DNA from: Xestospongia bergquistia
Lineage: Eukaryota; Porifera; Demospongiae; Haplosclerida; Petrosiidae
Length of the DNA: 64,000 nt
Assembly: GCA_963965975.1 (NCBI GenBank)
Contig: OZ014414.1
Span: 7,167,501 to 7,231,500, forward strand
Reading direction: 5' to 3'
The notes under the pieces are model-generated. The model was not told where the DNA came from. It made no database searches and saw only the letters and a program-made list of their open reading frames with translations. This document shows, piece by piece, positions 25,750-38,300 of the stretch (positions are counted from its first letter, which is position 1; each line of letters starts with the position of its first letter). Both the position numbers and the translations under genes were made by a program.

Positions 25750-26640
25750 GATCCACATTTGAGAAGATATTAGAAGAGACCCAATCTTACGGATTTATAT
25801 GAATTATTGGTAGTAAATAGTTTCAGTTGGGAGTGCATCAGTTATGAGTAAATACCTAACTTGAATCAGCTACCCACTCTTATCTCTTTGAAGTCATGGC
25901 TACTCTTATCAGTAACTAATCCCTTTTTTACATGGCCATATGGATCAAAAATAGAAAACTATTTCCTCTGCAATTAGTCACTAGTGAGTTACCAACTGAG
26001 TCAATAGCTATACCATATGGTTCACTGAGATGAGATTGATTAATGAATGTGTTGACATTCTGGAGTACTAAGAATACCTAAAGCTAACCCCCTAACATTA
26101 ACTTGTGAATCATATGTTAAGCTTACTTTGCCACATACATTATATCTCCACTAACGGCAATGGACTGTTAAATTGTAGTGCATCAGTTCCATAAGCACTA
26201 ATAATAGTTTCCTGTTTTCCACTGCTATCATATACATAATTATATACAGTATTACAAGTACTAGTGCAAACACGTTACCATTATTTGTAAAAGCTATGAA
26301 TTATGCTATGAATCATGCGTACTTCATACCAGTAATATTATGTATAACTAGGTAGGTTCTTCAGGATAGTGTGATCTTGAGAAGTAACTACAAAAGCAAT
26401 AAAGAGGCTACCTTGCATAGACTGAACTTTGATAGTCAGAAATAAAGTATGTTCACAAAACTCCTATGGTGTCAAGGAGACAACCTTCATCACAATCTGT
26501 GGTCTTATATCTTCAATTGGTGTCTCTTTCTCTTCAATTAGCACAAGCTTACCATTCACTATATCAAAGTCATATTTATGAAGAGTGAGTGACCATTTTC
26601 TATATTTCCTTTGCATCTTTTGGGATGACAGCCATTTAAA
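25750..26640 (-). pseudogene. Decayed NHL-repeat gene
   Basis: On the minus strand several fragments resemble NHL beta-propeller repeats as found in TRIM-NHL proteins: EPYGIAIDSVGN followed by LVTN, and a more decayed SPLPLVE/MYVAK-like stretch. A further open fragment (about 26,600 to 26,465) reads KLVLIEEKETPIEDI and ends at a stop. Stops and frameshifts separate the pieces and no continuous splice model could be built. The family call rests on the repeat signature only; it may be an unrelated relic. Confidence 0.4.
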
Positions 26641-27349
26641 TATAAATTATGATCAATGTAAATAATAAGTAATTTACCTAAAATGGTAGTTGCAGAAATT
26701 ATTTACACTATAAAATATACCAAGGCATTTCTTTTTAATAACACTGCAGTAATGTTTTAATTTGTTGCATATTTATTTGCCTAAAGGCTGTGTTGTGAAT
26801 AATGGCACAAAACCAGGGTTGCTGGCATCTGTATAAACTGTCAACTATATATTCCAGAAGTTCTGAGCAGGTGAGAACTGGATTGTGATGGAGTAGTTTC
26901 TAATTAAGGCTCTAAAAAGATTCTTTGCACTATGTGATCTGTGTAAAGTTGCATTTTTTGTTGTGACACAATGTAATTATGGTTCTGCTATAGATACAAA
27001 ACCTTTGATGTGCCTTCTGCAATATGACGTCAAAGCTATATAACAATCTACAAACTTCACTGACATTCTTAGTAGGTACCACTCATAGAACAGCATTAAA
27101 AATACAATTTGTAATAAAACTTTCAATACATAATATTCATATTTCATACATACGTTAATAGAGAAATTAATATAATGCTACTTTTGAACATAATCAGTAT
27201 AATAATTTGACATTTTACATTTAATTTCCGATCGGTACTATATACGGGTGATGTTTGGCTTCGTAGATTTACATAGAATCTCCGCCCAGATTGACCTCAG
27301 AAAAGACACTGCTAAATTGAAAGGAGTCATAGAAACAAACAAGTTCTGA

Positions 27350-30300
27350 ATGGCTACGCACAAAACAGGTATGATTAATAATATTCATTTGCTATGTAAC
27401 ACAAATGTACTGATCGTTAGTTTTTGCTGACAAATGTAAGCCAGTTTGCAGAATACTTGTGTATCTATAGCTGTTACTACATAGCCATTTTGTACGGATT
27501 ATATTTACCACATTCTGTATTAAAGTAGTTATCTGATGACACTTTTTTGTGGATAAATAATTTAGTGAAGATTCTGTACAAAATACCACCTCACTTGGGA
27601 ATATATATTTATCTGTCTGTCTATCTATTTATCTGAATGTCTGTCTGTCTGTCTATCTATCTATCTAATCTATCTATCCATTATTCATAATTGTTCATTA
27701 TAAATTTTCAAGCAAAACTTTTTTTCCATGTAACAAATAAATCTCTTCATCATTAAAGAAATTTTGTAGCTTAAATGTTTTTACCATGTGTTATTGATCT
27801 TTATATTGTTATCATTATCTTCACTCTACTGTCTTTAGAACATTATTGTCACAGTTTAATAATATGTTTTTCTTAAAGCAACACGTATGCTTTAAATTGC
27901 ATTCCAATATACATTGGAATGTAAAGATTACTCCCTAAATACAACAATATAAGTTTTTTTTAAAATTACCAACACTTAGGGTAATTATATCATCTGTCAC
28001 ATTATTAACAAAAAAATTATTTCGGTCTTCATAAACTTCCTGTCATAGTTAATGTATGCAATTCATTATTAACTTATTTTTAGTTTTTATATATTGTTAT
28101 TAATTCATTCTATGATACCACAGAAACAGTCCTGGCCTAATATTTTATTGTTTAAGTTAATATAAATCATTATAGTACGTTGCTAGGTGGTTGCTATGAT
28201 TATAAGGCTGCACTAAATCAAATAAAACATTCTCACCCAGCCCACAATGGATTATCACAAACCACAGTGATTAACTGAAACCACAATGCATTAAATGATG
28301 TTGCCAAGCAACCACCTAGCAACGTACTATAAAACACTTATAACACAGCTGGTCGTGCTGTGATTGTATTTATAAACACTCCTCCCTTGGGCCTGCGGCC
28401 CTCGTGCGTCATGTTTATAAATCAACCACAGCACTCCCGGATGTGTTATAACTAATACTTATAGTTCTAATATTTGGTAAACAGTTAATGTTAATCAAAC
28501 TGTAGAATGTTTACTTTCAGTTTGCATTGAATAATTTTGCCTTATACATTCAACCTGTATTGCCATATATTGATTAAATCAACCAAACAGTCCTTACAGT
28601 GATGTAACTAGATAAAACTTGCATCCTTTTTGATAACTCATACAAACTACAAGATTCATACTATAGTAATAAAATAGTACATTTATAAGGAGTCATTCTA
28701 TATAACCACTGGACTGTTTTGATAGTAATGAGGCTAGGTTATAGCCAAACCACAAGGGCTCTACTGTAGATATATTTGCAGACATTTGGTCATAAACTAT
28801 TAAAGTTACTATATCATTGGCATATTTCATCAACTGATATGCCTTTCACATAAACTGCAAAAAATACAATGCCATGAAAATAACTCATGCAGACACACCC
28901 AGAGTTAGTAACATTTCAATTCTGCATTGCCTTTCCTAATAAGCATCACCATTGTTTTACCTCATATCATTTTATTCATATTATATGTTTACTGCATGTA
29001 ATATCCTTCCTAAAAATTTGGTAAATGTCATATATATTATCTTTGGGGGCTATAGAAATTTCTAAAAAGAATTCATTTGCCCTTACTGAGTACTATACAG
29101 AATTACGTTTTTATTTAACTTTTTTCATGTGTCATGTTCTACAGATTATTATATACCTACAAAGAGGTACCATCATACCACACATATAGTGGGTGAATAT
29201 CTCTACATGTGGGGTGGTGGTATAGAAGGTCTCCCTCGTGTACATAACAATAAAGTCAAGAAAAGAATGACCTCTGTTATTGAGGTATTTCACTTAACAA
29301 CTGGTACGTGGGAACAGCGACTTACCAAAGGTAAACCTCCACTGGGTATCTGGGCTTATGATTCCACTGTTATCAGTAACAAGATCTACTACTTTGGAGG
29401 GCGATGTAACCATGATGAGTGTTATCACAATAGTCTCAACTCATTAACAATAGATTCACTCACATGGAATGAACTGTTTTCTACTAGTTCAAAGAAGGGT
29501 CCAATGATGAAGGCAGGTTGCGGGATTATATCTGTGACATTTGATAGTGAGGATTATCTACTAGTAGTCGGAGGATGGGGTCATCCTCCTAATACTCGAC
29601 AACCTGGTGCTCAATATAGTGGTATTGGTCATGTTCGTACTAATGAGCACCACTACTATGAGTTAACCAGTGGTAAGAAGATCAATATATAACATTATCA
29701 TTACACTATACATTTTTATAACTGTTTGTATTTCAGGTCATTGGTTAGTACCAGATATCACAGGAGAAGGCCCACCTCCTTGTAGTAGCTTCTCTATGAC
29801 ATCAATTTCTAATAACAGAGCTCTTTTATTTGGTGGTGATACTCCAGATGGGCGTGACAACACTCTCTATATTGCACAATGCATGAAGCATGCAGTGGTT
29901 AGTATAATATGTACAAACTGTAGTATTTTGGAGTAACTACAAGTTTATTTTATAAGTTTTTAAATTATAGACATTTATTTTCTCTAAGTGAAAATTCATT
30001 AGCAAAACTTTTGTGTTTGTCTAATATTTCTTAATTAATGACTTGATAGTTAATACTGATAACTAAGTCGTACTAAATAGCTGCTATATTCTCAACATGC
30101 TTATTGCTCTTAGACTAATAATATTATTTATTATAAATAATATAATTTATTATTTACATTATTTATTTAGCACTGGCAAAAATTGAGTGAAACACTTCCT
30201 GAATCTATGAAGTGGCCTCACAGTAGAGGTGATCATGCTGCCACTGTTATCAATGATCTTCATTTGATGATAGTAGGTGGTTATGATACACGCGACAGCT

Positions 30301-32114
30301 GGTTATTTAACATTGATACAAAGTCATGGACAAATGTTAGTTACTAGTTATTCTGTTACTATCACTAATCACTAATACAAACTAAGTTATTGTCTATGAT
30401 CTGAAGAATGATAGGTCACAATAAAGTGTGGCAGCCCAGGCTATTTGATCTTTAATTTCTTAGTAAGAACAACTCATATTAATACGGTGTTGCATTTAAA
30501 CAACTAATCATTGTGTTTGTATTAAATTCTTTTCATACTTCTATTCGAGCAATTTGACCTCGAACTCAAATACACACAAGTGTAGACAATGTGTCATTTT
30601 AAGCATTACTTTCTTTGATTAATCAAGTTACGCTAAATAGCTCATTTTATGAATGTTTTAAAAATAATTGCATTGATAGTCAGAGATATCAATCTTATAA
30701 GAGATTATTATAATGTCATAAAGCACATTATATTCCATCTTCTAGCTTACTCTACCAGAGTCAGTAACTAAGAGAGTTGGCCACTCCCTCTCAACATGGA
30801 ATGTTTCAACTACCACAGTATGGGTAATTCAATTTGGAGGTACTGGTAGCTTCAATGACACTACAGTGATAGAACTTAGTAAGTACAGTTAATTGATCAT
30901 TGTAGTTGTTGTAGTGAATACACACACAAATTTATTACTATTACACAGTATGTTATAGGAGAGTTGGCACACTAACTGTTCATATACATTAGAAATTAGT
31001 CTCATAACTCAATACTATTAAATGTTTGCTATCTTCTGCTATAGCATGTGAAGATGACCAGTGGTTTGTAGGAGATGTAATCACTAACCTAAAATCTACA
31101 GAAAAATATCAACTTAAACTACAACAGAAGAGACAAGAGACATCTCTACAGCCTTTTGAAAGACAACTACAGCAATTACGTCGAGAACTTCAGAAGAAAC
31201 ACCAATTGATTACAGAGTTGCAACAAAATGAAGTCACACTCCAAAATGAACAAAGATTACTTCAACAACAGTTACAGGAGAGTCAAGAAAGAGAAGGTGT
31301 ACTACGTCATGCTAATGCTGCTCTTCAACAACAAGTACAACAGTTACAGGATCGGTCTCACTGGGTAGTTAGGAGGGAGGAGATTGAGATGACTGATGTC
31401 ATCCTTGGGAGAGGAGGTTGGGGGGAAGTCAAGGTAGCTAAATTTTGTGGTCTTAAAGTAGCTGCAAAATGCCTTCATGAAGTTATCCTGTCACCATATA
31501 ACATATCAGTTTTTACCCGAGAAATGGAGATTGCTGCTCGAGTACGTCATCCCAATCTCCTCCAGTTCATTGGAGCCACTCGAATGGGTACTCCTATTAT
31601 TCTCTCAGAACTAATGCCTACTAGCCTTCGTAAAGAGTTAGAAGCTGGTCTTTTACCTTATCATGCTGTTTTAGCTATCGGTGAAGATATAGCTTGTGCT
31701 CTTAACTATCTTCACCTCTTTAAACCAGACCCAATAATCCATAGGGATGTCAGCACTGCTAATGTCCTTCTGCAGATGCTAGGTGGTGGATGGAGAGCCA
31801 AAGTATCAGACTATGGCTCAGCTAATCTTCAACCAATGATTGGTGAAACAGTCAATCCAGGTAATCCAGTTTATTCTGCTCCAGAAGCTGGTATACCAAG
31901 AGAGCATTCTCCTGCAATGGATGTTTACAGTTATGGTGTTGTCTTGATTGAAATGATGATATGTCATATTCCTGAGGTAGCAGAGAGACAACTTCATATT
32001 AACACTATTCAACGACAATCTTTTAGAGCTCTTATCGAGCGATGTTTGAAGGAGGATCGTAGAAAACGTCCAACAATGTCAGAGATTATTACAGACTTTA
32101 ATGAAATCATTTAA
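27350..32114 (+). CDS. Kelch-repeat / coiled-coil / TKL-like protein kinase
   Basis: Six exons in phase: 27350-27368 (MATHKT), 29145-29672, 29737-29897, 30171-30335, 30746-30878 and 31045-32114, about 691 residues. Residues ~10-330 are Kelch-type propeller repeats (YMWGGG, YYFGGR, LLVVGGWG, ALLFGGD, MIVGGYD, IQFGG), with no BTB domain. Residues ~350-437 form a glutamine-rich coiled coil. Residues ~443-690 are a kinase of tyrosine-kinase-like type: glycine loop GRGGWGEV (~457), lysine in VAAK (~477), HRD (~568) with the metal-binding asparagine in STANVLL, DYG instead of DFG (~591), and SAPE. Catalytic residues are present, so activity is plausible. The propeller probably binds a partner and the coil may dimerise the protein. 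Intron 1 carries two inverted-repeat elements. A decayed copy of the last exon lies at 4.2 kb. Confidence 0.85.
27601..27680 (+). repeat. (TCTG/TCTA)n microsatellite
   Basis: Imperfect tetranucleotide array of TCTG and TCTA units in intron 1 of the kinase gene. Confidence 0.85.
28171..28331. mobile_element. 161-base MITE with perfect 25-base inverted repeats
   Basis: 28,171-28,195 and 28,307-28,331 are exact reverse complements (TATAGTACGTTGCTAGGTGG is the outer part). No ORF. The perfect ends suggest recent activity. It lies in kinase intron 1. Confidence 0.9.
28336..28453. mobile_element. Hairpin-type MITE with GC-rich loop
   Basis: Arms of about 40 bases pair imperfectly (left TTATAACACAG, right CTGTGTTATAA-like in complement; inner TTTATAAACA against TGTTTATAAA). 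The loop (GGGCCTGCGGCCC) is strikingly GC-rich for this window. It lies five bases after the previous MITE. Confidence 0.75.
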
Positions 32115-33900
32115 TAGACAATGATATCTCATGTTATTTATTAGTCAGTTTATATTAATAGTTAACTAAGTTAATATACTATGTATTACTTTTTAATTAC
32201 ATCATCATTTTTAGACATTTCACTATATGTAGATTTTTGTATGACATATTATTAAAGTCAGTGCAATTGATTTCTTGTTTTAGGTGCAATTAATCTGTTA
32301 GCAGCTAAATACTGATGAAATTGTACTTACATTTAGTATCATTTACGAACATGAATTTATACTATCGGGTCCAGTATTATTACCAGACCCTATTTGATAT
32401 TGATACAGAAATATTTTAAAAATTTATTCTTCAATTGATGTGTTTTGTATTTACTTAAAGTTGTAATGGAAAATTTGAGAGGATGATATGTATATTTTCT
32501 GTCTGGAAATAAGTCATCATGAAGTATAGTACTCAGAAACATCAGAAGTGTCAGCTGTTGTTGATGGTTTATGCCTACAAGATTACAAGACATGTACATG
32601 TAAGGACGTAATGATAAGTTTTGTATTCTAGAGTTTAATAAAAGTAGCTCTGCTAAGATATATTCCAATGAATGTTTGGTTGTTGCAGAAGAGGAGATAC
32701 TATGACCAGCATATGTATGTTAATGTAGATGAATAGATAATAGATTGATAAATTAATTGATAGATAGATGAACAGATAAATAACATGTTTTCATTCATAT
32801 ACATTTCCTATACTCACTACATGTCATTGAATTGTCTAGGTTGTCTAGGTAGCATAATGTTTAAGTACCTAAAACTTGACGTATATAAGTCCATACATAA
32901 TAAGGACCTGTAGTCCAACCTCTTTATCAAGTTGATGAATATAATGTGAGAAATCTTTCTCCTTCTAACACTTTTCATGAACTACTATTAACTAAGCATG
33001 AAATAGAAAAAAAAACATATATTTAACAAGTTTAAAGTATATAAACTACCATTTCTTGATGTCAGATATACATGTCAAAAACATACCACTAGCCAAAGAA
33101 ATTGATAAACTTGGAATATTACTCACAAGAATAATTATGTCCAACAAGAAATGTTTGCCTAAACAAGTAAAAAGGAAGAATAAAGACAAAAAAGGTACAA
33201 TAAAGTTATAAAGACGAGATAATAAAAACGGTTCTTAGTTGAATGGATAAAAGAAACTTCCTAATATTCTCCACCAAATGTTTAAATTAAATGAAGATAT
33301 AGAAATTCAGTCCTTCTTTATATATACAGAAGAACATCTGAAGGAATGAAAAAAAAACAAAGATTAGTGCTAATTACAATGAATTTATTCTGGGCTGTCC
33401 ATAAACTCAACCAAAATAGTTGGCTATCAATTTCTTCATAAGTCAGCCAAGTGGTGACAAAAGTACTTTTCTCGCTATTTGATATGTCTATTGTAAATGG
33501 TTACATTATACATTGGCAAACACAAAAGAAAACAAAAAATCACTCATCTTGATTTTCATTGTGAAAGTATTGAAGAGCTGACAAGATAACTTCATTATCT
33601 AGAGACACCACATTATTAAGAGAAAATGGCAAAATGGAGAGATTGTATGGTATGCAGTTGACCATACAGAAGAAGGTGAAATGCACATCACACTTTTAAT
33701 ATGTGGTACATGTTCAGATAAACCAGCTTTGTGTCCTATCGAATTCATTCAGTTATGCTATGCTTATATATAAACATTACTGGCTTAGAGATCATATGAT
33801 GCAGTGTATTTATCTACATTTATAAAGGGAATATCCGTCAATGGATAGACAAATGGACAGGCAAATTAATAGCTATAGTAACCTCATTTTGATTAATGAC
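32115..33900. other. 3' flank of kinase and intergenic
   Basis: The first ~120 bases match the 3' flank of the kinase relic at 5.1 kb. The rest shows no supported gene. A GATAGAT-type degenerate repeat lies near 32,720-32,790. Confidence 0.45.
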
Positions 33901-33959
33901 ATATAGTGTTCTTTTATATACAGCATGTTCTAATGAATAGCAGGCAGTCCAATCCAATG

Positions 33960-34200
33960 TATCCAATGTAAAAAGGAGAGGTGCCCGAGGGAATGTGAGA
34001 TTCCCACATTCACCTTAGTTTGATCCGAAATTAGATGACCATTTGAGTATGTCAAGAAAAGGGTGAGGTTACTATCAAATAAAAACACAAATACTATAGT
34101 CTTAGGAGCTACATTCAATCCATTCTACCTGAAATAGGTGTGTTGCACAAGACTATTAACTAATTTTGATTAATCGACACTATCAGAACTGAACAACAAT
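33960..34200 (+). promoter_or_regulatory. Shared upstream module before the truncated Death exon
   Basis: Direct copy of the module seen upstream of genes A, B and C, ending about 206 bases before the ATG at 34,406. Confidence 0.45.
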
Positions 34201-34405
34201 TGGTATGGAAAGACAGATATGGTTTAACAACCTTTAAGGAATATATACAATACTAACCTGACTTCACAGTCCAAATTTACCCCCTCTCGAAAAATTAATG
34301 CTACCCTCGAGCCCCTCTCCAAAAATTATACATTCCAGTGGAGTACCTAAAGTCTCGTCCCAATTACCATGTCTCACAGTCTACACTAACGTTTTGCTGA
34401 AAACT

Positions 34406-34690
34406 ATGGATCCGATAGGAGATTTTGACGCTTTTTTAAATGAAAAACCGACTCTTACTGAATTACTCAAACACGTCAGTATTAGTACCAAGTGGTACCA
34501 GATTGGTGTGCTTCTAGAAATAAATAGCGCCAAGCTGGATGATATTGAAAAAGACTGTCAAGGAAGCGATATGAAAGCTTTGAAGATGTTTGAATTTTGG
34601 CTCAGTTCAAATCCCTCTGCTTCTAGGAAACAGATTATAGACACATTAAAGACAGAAACCATTGGTGAGAATACAGTTGCTGAGGAATAA
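34406..34690 (+). pseudogene. Truncated duplicate of the N-terminal Death exon
   Basis: Open from ATG 34,406 (MDPIGDFDAFLNEKP) and nearly identical to the Death exons of genes A and C over about 94 residues, including LKHVSISTKWYQIGVLLEI. It stops at a TAA just after AEE, where the other copies continue into the last helix and a donor site. What follows is another upstream module rather than the CARD-like exon. It is the product of a tandem duplication of module plus first exon. A stand-alone Death-domain peptide of about 94 residues is conceivable, since the frame is undamaged. Confidence 0.7.
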
Positions 34691-34759
34691 AATCAGTTTC
34701 TAATTTAGTGTTCTCTTATATACAACATATTCTAATGAATTATAATAATAGACTTCAAT

Positions 34760-35010
34760 GTGTCCAATGTAATAGGGAGAGTGACCTGAGGGAACGTGAA
34801 ATTTGCATGTTCAACCTTGGTTTGATCCAACATTACATTTTGAAGTGACTAGGTCAAGAGAGGATGTAGTCACTGTCAAATAAAAACATATGTACATGTT
34901 CTTAAATATATGCTAGTTTCAGTAGCTAAACTCATTTCATTCTGAACAGATGTTTTGCACTAGACTACTATACTAATATTGCCTAATTGACACTGTCAAT
35001 ACTGAACAAT
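34760..35010 (+). promoter_or_regulatory. Shared upstream module of gene C
   Basis: Direct copy of the upstream module, about 300 bases before the gene C ATG, followed by a short (TA)n run (about 35,029-35,056). Confidence 0.45.
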
Positions 35011-35024
35011 TAAATCATAACAAC

Positions 35025-35059
<35 letters not shown>

Positions 35060-35317
35060 GTAGTTAAAAGCTAAAAAGAATCAGTCATTGAATACTATCA
35101 CTGCATGCATGGTATTTAAGGATAGATCAGATAACAAGGAGTGAGTAGATAACCATGCTTACCAGTACTTTACATGCAGTTCAAATTCAACACACAACTG
35201 TCACTTGAACTTTCATAATTAACTATAGTGGTATATCAGTGTTGTTTCGTCTCCAGATTACCACGCCTCACAGTCTTGTGACTGTCCTGTGACTATACTA
35301 ACTTTTTGCTGGCAACT

Positions 35318-38300
35318 ATGAATACGACAGGAGATTTTGACGCTTTTTTAAATGGAAAACCGACTCTTGCTGAACTATTGAAACACGTCAGTATTAGTAC
35401 CAAGTGGTACCAGTTTGGTGTGCTTCTAGAAATAAATAGCGCCAAGCTGGATACTATTGACAAAGACTATAAAGAGAGCCAGATGAAAACATCGAAAATG
35501 TTTGAATTGTGGCTCAGTTCAAATCCCTCTGCTTCTAGGAAACAGATTATAGACACATTAAAGACAGAAGCCATTGGTGAGAATACAGTTGCTGAGGAAT
35601 ATTGGAGGACATTAATTAAAAGTGAGACCATACTATGTATATATAATTGTGTTTTCATTTTTAAAATTTAATCATTCTTAAACAGTTCAAAATCTCACCG
35701 CTCAAGGATTTTGTAAACAATCTGAAAATCTTTCTCAAGTCAGTCTTCCTATGGAAGTAACTCATACACTGTATTCAGAGGATGTAATCTCTAAGGAGAC
35801 ATTTAATGACTTGAAAAGATCAGGTGGGTCATTAACTGGAGGTCCATTGAGGGCACTGTCTAGTACAGTATCTAAAGATCCTAATCAGTTGGAAACCTTT
35901 GGTACTGTCTTATTACAATCAGAGGAGACAGTAGGTATAGGAAAAAGCACACTAAAAGATTTTGGTATGTAGTTAATAATGTAATTATGAAATGATTGTA
36001 ATATATTATTAGGTCATGTAAGAGAGCTCTATCTGTCACCTATTTATCGAGACAGTTTTGATCGAATAAGAATACAACTTGGAGCGCTAATTATGACAAT
36101 TGCACCTCTTATTGAATCTGCTGTGACGCTACCAAAATTTAAAGAGCTCAAAACATTTCTTCGAATGTCGTTCCCAGAATTAAAACCTCAATTATCTATA
36201 GCTGAATCATTTGATGACATAATGGATATTGTACGTGGGAAGTGTACTCCAATCAGTATTGCCTGTTTAGAGTCTATCATAAATCGTTATAACATTAACG
36301 AGGCAAAAGCTCATATTGCAGCTTACCAATCTGAAGTTGATAAACTTTGCAAGGAAATCAAACTTCAGGTTTGTGAACATGAAGATTTTATGATAGGTCA
36401 ACCCTCTCTTCTCAAATGTGAGACTATTGAGTTTATTGTGGAATGGAAGACAGATGAGCACACACTTGAAGAGATAAAGGACCTGTTATGGAAGGCATTT
36501 GGAGATATGGCCAAGAGAATTTTGGTTAAAAAATTAAGAGAAGGCAAGTCGATCATTGTAACCTGCTATTCTCCACGATATATGATGAATGTTTTACTGA
36601 AGGAAGCAGAAAAGAATCTTACCCAATTAAAACAAATGGGAATAATCAAACTCTCAATAGGATACAACGTTATTTGGGATGCAAGTAAGAGATATGAGGT
36701 AAGAGACAAAATATTAATATAAGGTTTATAGTGTCATACTATAAGCTTTATAGTGTGTCTGATTCTTACTTGTGTATATACTTTGATAGGAGGCTAGTGC
36801 CAATGAAAAAGAACTAACTGAGATGCTGGAAAAAAGTAGAAAGGAAGCAAAGACAAAAGATATTGAAATAGCAACGTTTCAATCTGCCCTGAAAGAGAAG
36901 GAAGGTACAATAAAGTACTTGTTATATTAAAGTAAAGCTCTTGTTGTTTATTATCTAATACAGATGAAATTACAACAATGAAACAGTTGTCAATAGAGCA
37001 ACAAAAGGAAATAGATCAATTAAAGACTACTATGGCTAAAGAAAAAGAAGGTAATAATATACTGATATGTACAGTATACTTTATTGGCAACTTATATTAT
37101 TAACAGGTATCATGTAGTCTAACAAGCTAGCATCTCCTTTATTTTGACTAACTGACTTGTGGAGGAGGATCTAAAAGTGAAACTGAATATAATTATGGAT
37201 GTGGGATAATACCACAGAGTTGTCATAGTGGTTATGAAATTGTTATATAATCATTACTCTCTACGCATATTTTCAAGTTAACAGTCTAGACTTATTCCCT
37301 CCAAATTTACCAATAAGCTTTTGTGAATGATTTTTAATGTTTGACCTAAACTACAGTGCTAAAACATATCTTGCACCTTATCTATTGTGAAAGTAATATT
37401 CATAACCACTACAATAACTTGTAGTACTGCCACATTCCAATGGGTAGTTCACTTCTACAGTCTCCTCTGCCCATCAGCTTATCAAAAGGAAGAAAGGCTA
37501 GCTGGCACACTAATTACACCTAAGTAATATATTATACATGTATTACCACTCTGTACTCAAGGTTTTATTTTAGGGTGTGTTTCCCCTAGGAGCCTTACTT
37601 GCCTCTTTTCTTTAACTGTATACATGTACAATTTATTAATGTTTTGGTCCACACTTTGTGCACAACAAAAAGTAGTTATGGTAACAAAAGTTGACCAGAC
37701 AAAAGAGAACTATGTAGATTTTCATCTGAATTATGAAAGATGTCATAAATGAATACTGTATAGTGTAAATTTTAGAGGTCCATGAAATCCTTTAACCACA
37801 AAATTTTTGAAGTTTTCCACTGATTATGGTAACAAGTATTGTGAACCATCCCTACATAGGCAGTATCTGATATATATAACTAATATGTAGAATATGGTTG
37901 TACTGAGTGTTATCATAACTCAGTGTGTACATATACATGTTTAATATCTGCTTTCTCTATTGATAATAGGGTCTCCAGTATCAGTTGCTGGTATGTTAAA
38001 GAAAGAGTCAGAGGATAAGGAATCAGATGAACAAGGTACATACTATGTAATTTTTTGCAATTTTTGTTATTATTTTTGGTTTGTGCATATGCTAACATAT
38101 TATGATCAGTGTGCACGTTTATTCTAGTCTTGTAATCTTACACTATTTTCCAATGCATCATTGTTTAATAAAAGCAATGTCTTTGTTTATTATATCCCAT
38201 GGGGCATAGTCGGAGATATGCATACCCTTACTTTACTCTGTATTTGACTACTGATTGTTAGCTAGACCTACATTTCATGTCCCCTTTAGAGTTTGTTATT

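Larger units (their letters stand above)
23979..27349. other. Intergenic region between gene B and the Kelch kinase
   Basis: Contains a MITE (24,800-25,000) and a decayed minus-strand gene with NHL-like repeats (25,750-26,640). The rest shows no supported gene. The last 150 bases before 27,350 are less AT-rich and are the likely promoter of the kinase gene. Confidence 0.5.

Noticed and set aside
32390..32668. Minus-strand 92-codon ORF after the kinase gene
   Set aside because: No splice context, no similarity and typical of AT-rich chance ORFs.
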